This document shows, piece after piece, positions 1 through 9,800 of a stretch of DNA of 64,000 nt (positions are counted from its first letter, which is position 1; each line of letters begins with the position of its first letter). Where the stretch lies: NCBI GenBank assembly GCA_029432795.1, contig JARNMJ010000008.1, positions 1-64,000 on the forward strand, in the 5' to 3' direction. The translations under genes were made by a program, and so were the position numbers. A model generated the notes under the pieces. That model was given only the letters and a program-made list of their open reading frames with translations, was not told the DNA's origin and ran no database searches. The DNA comes from Pontiellaceae bacterium B12219. Its GTDB lineage: Bacteria > Verrucomicrobiota > Kiritimatiellia > Kiritimatiellales > Pontiellaceae.

Positions 1-525
1 GGCCTCGCCCCCATCTGGCAGCGGAATTATTATGAGATGATTGTGCGTTCGGCGGAGGCGGCGGAGAAGATTGCCGGGTATATCCGGATGAATCCGTGGA
101 AATGCGTTACGCCGTTTGGGAATGGATTGCGGGGGATTGGAAATCCGGCGCTGTGGAATGGCGAAAAGCTAGGCGTGTTGTGCAGTCGCAATGCGCCGCA
201 CATTGGGCGTATTCCGGATGCGGATGTGTATTTTGGCGGTTGGCATTCGCCAAAGGAGAAGGAAATATTCGATTGGTTATTGGAGCAGAACAAACGGGTG
301 ATTGCCTGTCCGGCGTGGGGTATTGACGGGGCGGTTGGAGCCAAAACTATTCCGTCCCTTCAGGAAAACCGGTTGTTGATTTTAGAGATGAGAAACCGGG
401 ACGGGGATCTGGCGGCGGCGGAGCAACGGAACCGGTTTGTGATTGAGCATGCGAACAATGTCTTTGTGCCGCACACCACCCCCGGCGGCATGCTGGAAAG
501 GCTTCTGAAGGAATGTCGAAAATGA
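1..525 (+). CDS. Y1/RAYT-like transposase with DprA-like C-terminal part (5' truncated by window)
   Basis: The reading frame is open from base 1, so the start lies outside the window. The first visible residues (PIWQRNYYE, then a stretch ending RMNPWKC) match the end of the IS200-like Y1 transposase domain of REP-associated tyrosine transposases, which usually read WQRxYYxHxI...YIxxNPxxW. The catalytic HUH and Tyr region is not visible. The remaining ~130 residues look like the Rossmann-like fold of DprA/Smf proteins: GNPALW, LCSRNAP, a 'GGWHSPKEK' turn, 'VIACPAWGI' and 'RNRFVIEHANNVFVPHT'. Family knowledge: RAYTs mobilise or maintain REP palindromes, and DprA loads RecA on single-stranded DNA. 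The fusion is what I see; its function is inference. It is convergent with topB. Confidence 0.6.
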   Translation, partial: GLAPIWQRNYYEMIVRSAEAAEKIAGYIRMNPWKCVTPFGNGLRGIGNPALWNGEKLGVLCSRNAPHIGRIPDADVYFGGWHSPKEKEIFDWLLEQNKRVIACPAWGIDGAVGAKTIPSLQENRLLILEMRNRDGDLAAAEQRNRFVIEHANNVFVPHTTPGGMLERLLKECRK

Positions 526-590
526 AATTAAGGAAATCTTTGAGCAGGCTGAGAATTTTAAAAAATACAAGGGGTAGAAGGTGAGGGCGC

Positions 591-2708
591 TTACTTTTTC
601 GTGGGTTTCTTCGCGGGGCGTCCTTCTTCTTTGGCGCTTTTCTGGCGGTCGGCGGAGGGGAGGGCAATATCCATGAGGTCGCCCTGGGTGCTGAGCAGCA
701 GGAGACGCAGTTCGTCTTCAATGTGAATGGCGTAGGGCAGGACGCGCATCTGCAGGAGGACCTGAACCTGATTGCGGGTCAGCTTGATGCCTTTGTATTC
801 CATCGGCAGGACAAATTTACAGCCCTCTTTCCAGCCGGAGCACCCGTAGGCGGTTTTTCCGCGGATGACTTTTTTTCCACAGGTTGGACAATTGCCGAGT
901 TCGTCGAGGTTCAGTTTGGTGGAGGTGCCGCTTTCAATCAGGCCGCGGGTGTAGTCGAAAATGCCGCCCATAAAGTCGTCGGCCTGCGCTTCACCGCGTT
1001 CGATCTGTTTGAGTTTCTCTTCCCATTCACCGGTCATTTCGGGGGACTTTAAAAGCGGGTCCTGAATGAGGGCGATCAGGCAACGGCCCATATCGGTGGC
1101 GCGTATCTGTTTCTTTTCGCGGCGGATATAATTTCGGCGCAGCAGCGTTTCTATGATGGCCGCGCGGGTGGCCGGGGTGCCGATGCCGCGTTCTTTGAGG
1201 GCTTCGCGCAGCGTGTCGTCGTCGACCCATTTTCCGGCGGCTTCCATGGCACCGAGCAGCGAGTTTTCGTTGAAAGCCTGCGGCGGTTTGGTTTTGCCTT
1301 CCCGCGTTGCGGGTTCGTGCGGGCCGTTTTCGCCTTTTTCAAAGGTTGGAAGGGTTTGCTCGTCGTCTTCTCCGGCGTCCGGATTCTTTTTCTTCTTTTT
1401 CTTTTTCGGGAACAGGACGGACCAGCCGGGCTCGACAATGACGGTGCCTTTGGCCTGGAATTTGACTTCGACCGATTCGCCGTTGACGGTGGTTATTTTT
1501 TTGAGGCAGACGGGATAAAACGCGGCGATAAACTGGGTGACGATGGCGTTGTAGACCATTTGTTCGTTCGGGCCGATAGAACCGGGGATGATTCCGGTGG
1601 GGATGATGGCATGGTGATCGGTGACTTTCTTATCGTCGACGATGCGTTTGGTGAACGGCAGTTTGGAAAGGTCCAGAGGTTGGATCTGTTCCGGGCGCAG
1701 TCTTTCCAGGGCCTGGAAAATTTTCGGGATGCGCGGTTTCATGTCGGCGCTGAGGTAGCGCGAGTCGGTACGCGGATAGGTGACGAGTTTGGATTCGTAG
1801 AGATTCTGGGTGGCGGCGAGGGTGTCGGCGGCGGAGAGTCCGTGGCTTTTGTTGATTTCGCGCTGCAGGGTGGTGAGGTCGAACAGCTGGGGGGGCTGTT
1901 CTTTTTTCTGTTTGCCGGAAACGCCGGTGATGGTGAAGGGGTTTCCGGTTATTTTATCGAGCAGCTCCTGGGCTCGTTCGAGTTTTTCGAAGCGGTCGCC
2001 GGTGTATTTAAATACGACGTCGCGGTATTTGGTGGTCAGCTCCCAGAAGGGCTTGGGGCGGAACTTCATGATTTCGTCATCGCGCTGAACAATCATGGCG
2101 AGAACGGGGGTTTGCACGCGGCCGATGCTCCAGAGTACGCGGTCGTCGCCGGACGCGAGGCGGCCGTGGCGAACGGTGAAAAAACGGGTGGCGTTCAGGC
2201 CGACAATCCAGTCGGATTCGGAACGGCATTTGGCGGCGGCGTAGAGCGGGTCGTAGTCGTGGCCGTCTTTCAAATCTTTGAACGCTTCCTGAATGGCATC
2301 TGTTGTCATGGAACTGAGCCAGAGGCGTTTGATCGGTTTGTCTTCGCATTCGCTGAGCGCGAGAATGTAGCGGAAAATGAGTTCGCCTTCGCGGCCGGCA
2401 TCGGTGGCGCAGACGATTTCATCGGCTTCCTGGCAGAGGCGTTTGATGGTTTCGAACTGTTCGGAGACGCCGGGGTTTTCAATGATCTTGAGTTTGAACT
2501 CCTGCGGAATAAAGGGGAGGGAGTCGAGCCGCCATTTGCGCAGCTCGGGATCGTATTCGCCGGGTTCGAGCAGAGTGACCAAATGGCCGAAGGCCCAGGT
2601 GATGGCACAGCCGCGGCCTTCAATATATCCGTTTTTCTTTTCAGTAATTTTGAGAACGCTTGCAATATCGCGGGCTACGGACGGTTTTTCTGTGATGACG
2701 ACTTTCAT
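591..2708 (-). CDS. topB: DNA topoisomerase III (type IA)
   Basis: Type IA topoisomerase of 705 residues. It cuts one strand through a 5'-phosphotyrosine and decatenates or relaxes negatively supercoiled DNA. Visible signs are the N-terminal TOPRIM domain with ITEKPSVARDIA and the metal-binding DAGREGELIFR near residue 103, the 'GRVQTPVLAMIV' segment, and the catalytic Tyr near 311 in LVTYPRTDSRY. A C-terminal zinc-ribbon-like segment (CPTCGKK...YGCSGWKEGC) and a Lys-rich tail ending PAKKPTKK suit DNA binding. A run of seven Lys near 435-441 starts a charged insert that is not part of the core fold. The start ATG at 2708 has no clear Shine-Dalgarno; instead a heptad repeat lies 12 bp upstream. 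The length is usual for TopB. Confidence 0.95.
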   Translation of the reverse strand: MKVVITEKPSVARDIASVLKITEKKNGYIEGRGCAITWAFGHLVTLLEPGEYDPELRKWRLDSLPFIPQEFKLKIIENPGVSEQFETIKRLCQEADEIVCATDAGREGELIFRYILALSECEDKPIKRLWLSSMTTDAIQEAFKDLKDGHDYDPLYAAAKCRSESDWIVGLNATRFFTVRHGRLASGDDRVLWSIGRVQTPVLAMIVQRDDEIMKFRPKPFWELTTKYRDVVFKYTGDRFEKLERAQELLDKITGNPFTITGVSGKQKKEQPPQLFDLTTLQREINKSHGLSAADTLAATQNLYESKLVTYPRTDSRYLSADMKPRIPKIFQALERLRPEQIQPLDLSKLPFTKRIVDDKKVTDHHAIIPTGIIPGSIGPNEQMVYNAIVTQFIAAFYPVCLKKITTVNGESVEVKFQAKGTVIVEPGWSVLFPKKKKKKKNPDAGEDDEQTLPTFEKGENGPHEPATREGKTKPPQAFNENSLLGAMEAAGKWVDDDTLREALKERGIGTPATRAAIIETLLRRNYIRREKKQIRATDMGRCLIALIQDPLLKSPEMTGEWEEKLKQIERGEAQADDFMGGIFDYTRGLIESGTSTKLNLDELGNCPTCGKKVIRGKTAYGCSGWKEGCKFVLPMEYKGIKLTRNQVQVLLQMRVLPYAIHIEDELRLLLLSTQGDLMDIALPSADRQKSAKEEGRPAKKPTKK

Positions 2709-2720
2709 AAATGGGTACTT

Positions 2721-2741
2721 CGTAATTCGGAATGCGTAATT
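2721..2741 (-). repeat. CGTAATN heptad array in the topB leader
   Basis: Three exact 7-bp units (CGTAATT, CGGAATG, CGTAATT on the + strand) end 12 bp upstream of the topB start. In the sense direction of topB they read AATTACGCATTCCGAATTACG. The same arrangement precedes glnS (38458-38478), and related arms precede lepB and ccoI. Confidence 0.7.
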
Positions 2742-2803
2742 GGACTTAAAGCGGAGATATTGTACGTTGATTGCTGTCTATTCAATCACTAATGGAGACC
2801 GGC

Positions 2804-4189
2804 ATGTTTAATCGATTTTTTCTGAGTGTTTTCCTGATGGGAGCTTTGTTCTCCGGGATGTTGGCCAAGGGCGAAGTTGTGGTGCTGGGAGAAACGCCGG
2901 TGGCTGAGTTTACGTTGCCCGACGGGGCTGTGCTGAAAAATGCGTTTGTCTGGCGGCGCAGCTCGGAGGGCCTGATGATTGTGCATGACGACGGGCAGGT
3001 TTTTCTCAATTTCTCGCTGCTTCCTGATGATTGGAAGGCGGCATATCTGGGTGATGTTCCGGTTGTGGAGGATGTGGCGCCTCAGCAGGTTTATGAGTTG
3101 TATGATCCCTATGCGTTGAAGCCGATTCTGGATACCGTTCCGAACCTGATTCCGCAGGGCAGCGACTATGTGCTGCGTAAGGATGCGGACCCGGAATCGT
3201 CGCAATATGCTTTGGCGCTGGGCGCGCTGCAGAGTCTGCTGAGTGGCGATCTTGATAATGCAAAGCGGCTGATTCTGATTGTGGAAGAGAAAGGCGTTGA
3301 AGTTCAGGGCATTGATCGGGATTCGCTTTTTGTGGAGTGTGGAACGTGCGGTGGTGAGGGACGCGTTGAGCTGGACTGCGTGGCGTGCAAAGGCACGGGG
3401 AGGTGCCCTAAGTGCGGAGGGGCCGGGCAGCGGGACAGCAGTATTGGAAAGGGCAGTGTGCATTGCACGACCTGTCGGGGAACCGGTGACTGTTCCGAGT
3501 GTGCCGGAGCGGGGAGTTCTGTGTCGGCGTGCAAGGTGTGCCGGGGCCGGGGAAAACTGCTGCAGAAACAATACTGCGAAGTAAAACGCGACTATTTTGT
3601 GTATCAAATTAACGCATTGGCGAATCCGGCTGAGGCTGGTTCGGTGCTGCTGTCGGATCGGGAGCGGGTTTTGAAGGTGCTGAACGTATTGCCGGGGATT
3701 GACCGCGATGCTGCGGCTTATTATTCATCGGATGCGTATGCCGGAGGAATGGACAGTAATATTCTTGTGGCCTGTATTATGGATGCACTGCTGCACAAAG
3801 ACCTTGATGATGCGAAGCGTTTTCTTTTAATTCTCGAAGAGCATTTCGGCGATGAGATCCTGGTGATTGATAATTATCTTCAACGCTGTGAAAGATGCGA
3901 TGCCACGGGATATGTTGAGCGCGACTGCAACGCCTGCGGCGGTTCCGGAAAATGCGTTCGGTGCGGCGGAGACGGGAAGCGGGATACCGACTTCAGAGAT
4001 CGGACGATTCCCTGCACGACGTGCCGTGGAACGGGGGTGTGTGTGAAGTGCGGAGGGGAGGGCACGCTCCGGGCCCGCTGCGCCGTCTGTGAAGGAATGG
4101 GGCGGACAATGGAAAAAGATCGGGCCAAGGTGCGCCTGCAGTTGATGGTTGAGGAGCTGAATCGATATTATCAATCGGTTGAGCAATGA
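2804..4189 (+). CDS. Secreted protein with two DnaJ-type CxxCxGxG zinc clusters
   Basis: The start is placed at 2804 because GGAG lies 6 bp upstream and the protein then opens with a signal peptide (MFNRFFLSVFLMGALFSGMLA). A short module follows with 'LPDGAVLKNAFV' and 'LMIVHDDG', also found in the gene at 53961. The rest is an internal duplication. Each half has a helical segment (SGDLDNAKRLILIVEE / HKDLDDAKRFLLILEE), then about six CxxC pairs with Gly-rich spacing (CGTCGGEGR...CRGRGK and CERCDATGY...CEGMGR). This cysteine pattern is that of the DnaJ zinc-finger region, but there is no J domain or HPD motif. It probably binds zinc in the periplasm or at the surface; the function is unknown. 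It is divergent from topB. Confidence 0.8.
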   Translation: MFNRFFLSVFLMGALFSGMLAKGEVVVLGETPVAEFTLPDGAVLKNAFVWRRSSEGLMIVHDDGQVFLNFSLLPDDWKAAYLGDVPVVEDVAPQQVYELYDPYALKPILDTVPNLIPQGSDYVLRKDADPESSQYALALGALQSLLSGDLDNAKRLILIVEEKGVEVQGIDRDSLFVECGTCGGEGRVELDCVACKGTGRCPKCGGAGQRDSSIGKGSVHCTTCRGTGDCSECAGAGSSVSACKVCRGRGKLLQKQYCEVKRDYFVYQINALANPAEAGSVLLSDRERVLKVLNVLPGIDRDAAAYYSSDAYAGGMDSNILVACIMDALLHKDLDDAKRFLLILEEHFGDEILVIDNYLQRCERCDATGYVERDCNACGGSGKCVRCGGDGKRDTDFRDRTIPCTTCRGTGVCVKCGGEGTLRARCAVCEGMGRTMEKDRAKVRLQLMVEELNRYYQSVEQ

Positions 4190-4194
4190 CCGTG

Positions 4195-4209
4195 TTCCAA
4201 TGGCTGGAA
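4195..4209. repeat. TTCCA-N5-TGGAA palindrome (core ATGGC)
   Basis: Exact copy filling the 20-bp gap between the stop codons of two convergent genes, so it could act as a small shared hairpin. See the family entry at 1704. Confidence 0.75.
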
Positions 4210-4581
4210 CTATTTTTTCAGCTGCCGGTGCATGTTTCCGATGCTGCCGGCATCGATCACGTTCGTATATCCGGTTGAAATCAAGGATTGTTTCGCGTGG
4301 GCGGAGCGATTGCCGCTTCGGCAGTACACGATAATGGTTTTTGTTTTATTGGTTTCATACTGACTGATCGACCGGGCAATGCTGTCGTAGGGAATGTTCA
4401 GAGCACCCTGAACATGACCATTTGAAAATTCGCCCGGTGTGCGTGTGTCGATAATCAGCGCACCGTCTTTAACCTGAGCGGCAACGTCGGCATTGTTGTC
4501 GCCGCCGCCCCCGAAAAGAAGATTGGTGAAGAGCAGGGCCACAACAACGGCTAATGCGATTTTTCCAATAGTTTTAACCAT
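4210..4581 (-). CDS. Membrane-anchored rhodanese-like protein
   Basis: Single-domain rhodanese of about 123 residues with an N-terminal membrane segment (IGKIALAVVVALLFTNLLF) followed by a Gly/Asn linker, so the domain probably faces the periplasm. The active-site loop CRSGNRS carries the catalytic Cys; 'LIIDTRTPGEFSNGHVQGAL' is the typical first half of the fold. Rhodaneses move sulfane sulfur through a Cys persulfide. The start is taken at MVKTIGK because this ATG overlaps the stop region of the upstream rhodanese by 8 bp, a sign of translational coupling. A longer upstream frame exists but lacks a signal. Confidence 0.85.
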   Translation of the reverse strand: MVKTIGKIALAVVVALLFTNLLFGGGGDNNADVAAQVKDGALIIDTRTPGEFSNGHVQGALNIPYDSIARSISQYETNKTKTIIVYCRSGNRSAHAKQSLISTGYTNVIDAGSIGNMHRQLKK

Positions 4582-4909
4582 GCGACGGGTTTCCCAGTTG
4601 ACGGCGGAGCGCATCAATGGTACCGCCGTTTTCAGCGAGTGCATAGCCGGCGCGCTTCAGTGCTGTAACCGCCATTGCGGAACGCCCTCCGCTTTGGCAA
4701 TACACGACAATGGCTCTTTTTTTATCCGATGTTTTTGTATGAATGATCCGGGCAATCACATTATGGGGAATGTTGACGGCTCCCTCGATGTGCCCGCCCG
4801 AAAATTCCTGCGGGGATCGGGCATCGATCAGCAGAGCACCGTCTTTAATGAGCTTACCCGCATCGACGTTGTTTGCGCCGCCGCCGAATAATTTAGAAAG
4901 AAAGCCCAT
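4574..4909 (-). CDS. Cytoplasmic rhodanese-like protein
   Basis: Single-domain rhodanese of 111 residues. The opening 'MGFLSKLFGGGANN' has no clear membrane helix. Domain signs are LLIDARSPQEFSGGHIEGAV, the active loop CQSGGRS with catalytic Cys, and the closing segment 'LKRAGYALAENGGTIDALRR'. It is a close paralogue of the gene it overlaps (4210-4581), so the pair looks like a tandem duplication in which one copy gained a membrane anchor. Together they could pass sulfane sulfur across or along the inner membrane (inference). It lies 15 bp downstream of the transglutaminase-like gene on the same strand, so the three may be co-transcribed. Confidence 0.85.
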   Translation of the reverse strand: MGFLSKLFGGGANNVDAGKLIKDGALLIDARSPQEFSGGHIEGAVNIPHNVIARIIHTKTSDKKRAIVVYCQSGGRSAMAVTALKRAGYALAENGGTIDALRRQLGNPSHG

Positions 4910-4924
4910 TCCGTTTTCCCCGGA

Positions 4925-6661
4925 TCAAATGGTGATGGACTGGGTCAGTTCTTTCGTGGATGTGAATTCAACGGAGCGGGAGCCCAGCGAAAGCACAACA
5001 GTTTTTCCGGCTGCTTCCAGTTGAATGGATGCTTCCGGATGGCGCGCTTTCCAGGCATTGGAAAGGGCGAAGGCTTTTTCAAGGCCGTCGCCGCGCTGAA
5101 AATTCCAGACTTCGTCGGGCTGAGCCACGCGGGTTCCATCGTAGATGGACTCGTTTTCGAGGTTTTCCAGTGCCTGGATCAATTCGTCGTCCGATAGATT
5201 TTTTGTGGCTTCAATAACCACCGGATTCCGTTCCATTCCGGCTTTCAGGAAGGGGCCCCAATTGGTTGCGGCAAGGTCGCGGCTGGCATAAAAAGCGAGG
5301 TCGGCAATGGTGTGGGTTTCGCGGAGTTCGGTGAGATAGGCCCGGATTTCGTCGCGGGTGGCACCGGGTTTGATTGCAATCGGGCCCGGGCCGGTGAAGG
5401 TTTTGCCTTCAACGTCTGGAAGTTCCGGTTCGAGGTGCACGAAATCGACCAGTGCTTCAATAACCGACATCTTGCGCTGCATATCGCCGGTGCAGTCAAT
5501 TTTCCCTGCCAGTTCGCGCATGCTCACCTCATCAAAATGAGAGATGGGGTTGTTTTTAAGATAATCGGAAAGCTTGTTCAGCTGAATCCGGTTTTCGATG
5601 GGCTCGGTGTAGAAGTCATATTCGTCGATCTGGTCGAGCAGCTTATCGCGCGTGGCGTTGTCGGACACTTTGTAGGGCGATCCGTGTTCGTAGCTGTAGG
5701 CCCGTTCGATCGGCAGGTATTGCTCTTTGCCGTGGCGAAGGTATTTGATTTGAAAACATTTCTGGAACTCGGAGCGGTCGCGCAGGAAATTGGCAATCAT
5801 CTCAAAGGTGATCTCCGTTGTGGTGAACGCATCGAGTTGTTTGCGGAACAGCTCAAAGCTTTCGGGGTCGATGGTGGCTTCGGGATAGACCGTATGAATG
5901 AATCCGGTGTTGTTGGCGACGATGGTGACCTGCTCGTTCCGCAATGCGCGCTGTGCGCGAGCGGTGAGATCGGTTCCGTTGAACCACATATTTTTTGTTA
6001 CGAGCCGGCGGTTATTGGTGAGCACTCCGTCGTTCACATTAATGAAGTTCTGCGAATGCAGCGGTGTGGCGATCAGAAAGATGTCTTCCAGCGGGATGTC
6101 GCAGATAATAAACAGGGCCGCGGCATAGAGCGTGGAAAGGGAGACGCATTCTCCGGCGCCAACCCGGTAGTTGTCTTTATAGCGAAACGCATCCATGGCC
6201 TCGAGCGTTTCTGTTTTCCAGAAGGGGATGACATTGCTGGTATATTTGTCCAGGCCGAAGTGTTTGCGGATATCGAGCGAGAAGTAGTGCCGGTCGCCTT
6301 CGTAGCCGAACAGCGCATTGGACTGGCTGATCAGCTTTTCATCCATGAAGGGTTTAAACCGTTCAATTTCCGATTCTTTGGTTGTCAGGCCCCAGGTGTC
6401 CAGATCGAGATTGAACTCATAGTTGTCGATGATGAACTGCTTCAGCCGTTGAATCTTTTTATACGGTTTCATGGAATCGAGCTTGGCAAACCAAGGGTCG
6501 TTTTTCCATTCCCAGATCCGGGGCGACATAATGTTGGCCAGCACGAGGCTGTACAACAGCTCCGGAAAAACAAAAATTTCCATATCCGAAAGAGATATGG
6601 CTGATGAATATTTCTCAAGTTGGTCTGCGGGGATTTCTGGATTTTTCTTCATGGCGGGCAT
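4925..6661 (-). CDS. Transglutaminase-like (Cys-His) protein of unknown role
   Basis: About 578 residues, cytoplasmic by appearance, with no signal peptide or membrane helix. The middle carries 'GAGECVSLSTLYAAALFI' followed about 30 residues later by 'ATPLHSQNFINVNDG', resembling the Cys and His of transglutaminase-core folds, where Cys heads a helix and His plus Asp/Asn follow on strands. The N-terminal 150 residues are rich in aromatic and acidic residues with no motif I know; the C-terminal ~200 residues are helical and acidic. Start choice is uncertain: ATG at 6661 or 6652, neither with a good ribosome site. It is divergent from the autotransporter and upstream of two rhodaneses. The substrate is unknown; it could also be a non-catalytic scaffold. 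Confidence 0.6.
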   Translation of the reverse strand: MPAMKKNPEIPADQLEKYSSAISLSDMEIFVFPELLYSLVLANIMSPRIWEWKNDPWFAKLDSMKPYKKIQRLKQFIIDNYEFNLDLDTWGLTTKESEIERFKPFMDEKLISQSNALFGYEGDRHYFSLDIRKHFGLDKYTSNVIPFWKTETLEAMDAFRYKDNYRVGAGECVSLSTLYAAALFIICDIPLEDIFLIATPLHSQNFINVNDGVLTNNRRLVTKNMWFNGTDLTARAQRALRNEQVTIVANNTGFIHTVYPEATIDPESFELFRKQLDAFTTTEITFEMIANFLRDRSEFQKCFQIKYLRHGKEQYLPIERAYSYEHGSPYKVSDNATRDKLLDQIDEYDFYTEPIENRIQLNKLSDYLKNNPISHFDEVSMRELAGKIDCTGDMQRKMSVIEALVDFVHLEPELPDVEGKTFTGPGPIAIKPGATRDEIRAYLTELRETHTIADLAFYASRDLAATNWGPFLKAGMERNPVVIEATKNLSDDELIQALENLENESIYDGTRVAQPDEVWNFQRGDGLEKAFALSNAWKARHPEASIQLEAAGKTVVLSLGSRSVEFTSTKELTQSITI

Positions 6662-6842
6662 TCTAAGGGTCGTAATCCGGTTTAAAAGCAAACAATGGTA
6701 CGAAATCGATCCGAATGATCGGCTGCGGGTGGGGGTGGTGTGAGAGGGACGTCATAAATGAAATGACAGGAAAGGTTTTCAGAAATCCGGTACTTCTGGC
6801 AGAATTCATCGTTTAATTGAGAATTTTGAGTCCGGAGTGAAT

Positions 6843-9800
6843 ATGAAATTAATGAAGTGGTTGATTCTATCGATTGGTATTGTTTGTTCGGGAACGGTTT
6901 TGGGGGCCTTCCCGGTGGTGGATGACGGGGATGCAGAGACGATTAGCGGAACCAGAGATATCAGTGGGACGGATGTTTATGTGGGCATCAGCACGAGCGG
7001 GAACGGATTAATACAGAGTGCCAATGCTGGTCTGATCGCAAATAACGGTTACATCGGCTCTTCAGCCTCAACGTCGAATAACTGGATGCGTTTGGATCAG
7101 GGTGCTGCGACCGTTTTTAATAATTTTCTCATTGCCGGAGCTGCCGGAGGTTCCAGCAATGCAGTGTATATCGGTGCTAATTCATCCGTGGGTTCGGCGA
7201 ACGGCAGTTTGGGGCATGGAAGCGGAGCTGACAATAATTTCGTTTCTGTGAGCGGAAGCGATGCGCGCTGGGATGTGCAATACGATCTGTATGCCGGGCA
7301 GGACGGATCCGGAAACCGTTTTGAAATTAAAAATGGCGGAGCGGCTTCTGCGGCTCAGGTTTTGATCGGGGTTTCATCCACGGCCAATAACAATTCGGTC
7401 GATCTTTCCGGCGGGACTCTTGAAGCCGGGGCCATTGCTGTCGGAAACGACGGATCTTCAAATACCATGGATGTTGCCAGCGGATCTACCGTCAGCGCGG
7501 TTGACGCCTGGGTCGGCTTTGCTGATACGGCCAATGGAAACGTGTTGACCGTCAGTGATTCAGAATTGGAGCTGTCCGGAACGCTCACGGTGGGGTCCAG
7601 CCTGAACTCCGGTAATCAGGTGAATGCTGATTCCGGCGCAGAAGTTTCGTTGAATGAATTGCTTATTCTGGGCTCAGGAAATGCGTTCAATCTGAATTCG
7701 GGAGCTCAATTGACTGTGGCCTCTGATCTTGATGCTTCGATGACCGGTTTTAATTTCAATGACGGAAGCTCGCTCTATGTTGAGGGCGATCTGACCGGGC
7801 TGTCTGAATTGGAAGGTGGAAAAACGCTGGGTGTTTACGGAACCTGGAATGAGGCAGGGAGTACACTTTCTGTCGGGAATTCAAGTTCAGGAAATGAGTT
7901 GCTGATTGCGCAGGGTGGTCAGGTGACGGCGCTCGATTTCAATCTGGGAACGGGCAGTAATTCAACGGATAATACGGTGAATGTTTCCGGATCGGGCTCG
8001 CTGTTGACGGTTCAGGATCGGCTGACGATTGGTTCCCTGCTTTCTTCAAACCAATCGATAACGGTTGAAAGCGGCGGAAAAATGGTGGTGGGCGGAGATC
8101 TTCAGATTTATGCGGGAAGTTCGCTGGACCTGGGGTCGGAGGGCTGGCTGACCGTGAGCAATGATTTTGATGCTTCGGTTGCCGGCTTCGATTTCCAGTC
8201 GGGAGCCAGCCTCGAAGCGATGGGCGAATTGACGGGGATGTCCGGCTTGGTGGAGAGCAACCGCTCCGTTTATCTGACCGGGCCTTCAGCGGTTTGGGAT
8301 GTCAGTTCTGGAGCATTTGAAGTTACCGACAGTTTGGTGGCGCTTACCAACGGGGCGCAGTTGGTGAGTTCTTCGAGCGAACTGGTGTCCGGTACCCGGG
8401 TTGAAGTTGACAGTGCGATGTGGAATAACAGCGGGACGCTGGTGGTTGGCAGTTCGGATGGCAACCTGGTGGTGGCCACAAACGGGGGAATGGTCGTTTC
8501 GGATAATACCCGATTGGGCATCGGCAATAACAACCGGATTATTGTCTCCGGCTCGGGAACGATCTGGAGCACTGTAAATGATTTTGAGATCGGAGCCGGC
8601 GGCTCCGGAAATGTACTGCAGATTGAAGACGGGGGCGCGCTCGGTGTTGGCGGGCATCTCTCGCTTAACGATGATTCGGTGCTGGATTTCAAGACCGGAG
8701 GATCGGCGTCGGCGGCTTCCTATTATCAGGATGCCGATGCCGTGTTTCAGTTTGATTCGGTGACCAATGTTGCCGTGGATCCGGGAGCCGCATTGCTGAG
8801 TGTCAGCGGTACGGCGGATGTGGAGGATGGAGCGAACTTTGTTTACACCGGGTCGATCGGAGCGGTGGATGTCGGGGTCACGAACAGTCGTCAGTTGATT
8901 GCTTCCGGTACGCTGAATGTTGATACAAACACTCTTAACGGAGCGTTGACGGGAGGGCTGTTGTCGGTTGGGTTCCTTTCGCAAAACGATGCCCTTTATT
9001 TTCAGGTCTACCGCCAGATGCTGGCGGAAAGTGCCGGCTTCGGTTCCAATTCCCAGATGTATGCTGTCAGCGAGGAAATTGATGCTTTGGCGAACGGCGG
9101 AAATAGCGCGGCGGTTAATCAGCTTCGCATTTTGGATTCGATGAGCGGAGCGCAGCAGAATGCGCAATTAACCCAGCTTTATGATCAGGGGGCGCCGACA
9201 TTCATGCATATGGCCGGCCTGTTTGATGGTATGCGGCAGGTGCAGAATCGCGGGGTTATGCCGGACAAATTCTGGCCGATCGGTGCTTTCGGGCCGCATT
9301 TGTATGGTAGTCAGGTACAGGGCTGGATTAAGGGATACGGCAGTTGGGCAACGCAGGATGGCAGTGCTGGTTTTTCCGGATACGATCAGTCGGTGTATGG
9401 CGTCATGATCGGGTTTGATAAAGCCTATGGCGATTATCTGTTTGGCGGCGCAGGGGGCTATGCATCGTCCGATATCAGTCAGGATGATGGCGACAGCAGT
9501 AAATCAGGAACCGGTTTCGGGATGCTCTACAGTTCCTGGGGAACATCGGACTGGTTTGCAAATGCAAGTCTGGCCTATGGATTGGGGTCGGTTAAAAATA
9601 ATTCCGGAACGGCGTTTGACAGCTCTGCAGAATTTGATTCCAGCCAGTTCGGCTATTATCTGGGCGGCGGAAAAGAAATGGTCTTTAAGGAGGATCGATT
9701 GTTTGTGACCCCTTCAGCCGGTTTTCTGGGCGGATGGTATATGCAGGACGGTTATACGGAACGTTCCACTACGGCCGTTGCAAAAAAAGTCGATGCGTAC

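Noticed and set aside
1317-2792. 491-codon open frame on the + strand opposite topB
   Set aside because: Its Phe/Gly/Val-heavy translation has no domain and is the antisense of the clear topB frame.
2804-4189. DnaJ chaperone
   Set aside because: No J domain or HPD motif; signal peptide present; only the Cys pattern is shared.
5312-6604. 430-codon + strand frame opposite the transglutaminase-like gene
   Set aside because: Antisense shadow with no signal or motif; the minus frame has plausible protein composition and operon neighbours.
8286-9167. 293-codon minus-strand frame inside the autotransporter gene
   Set aside because: Antisense of a repeat-rich passenger; no start signal.
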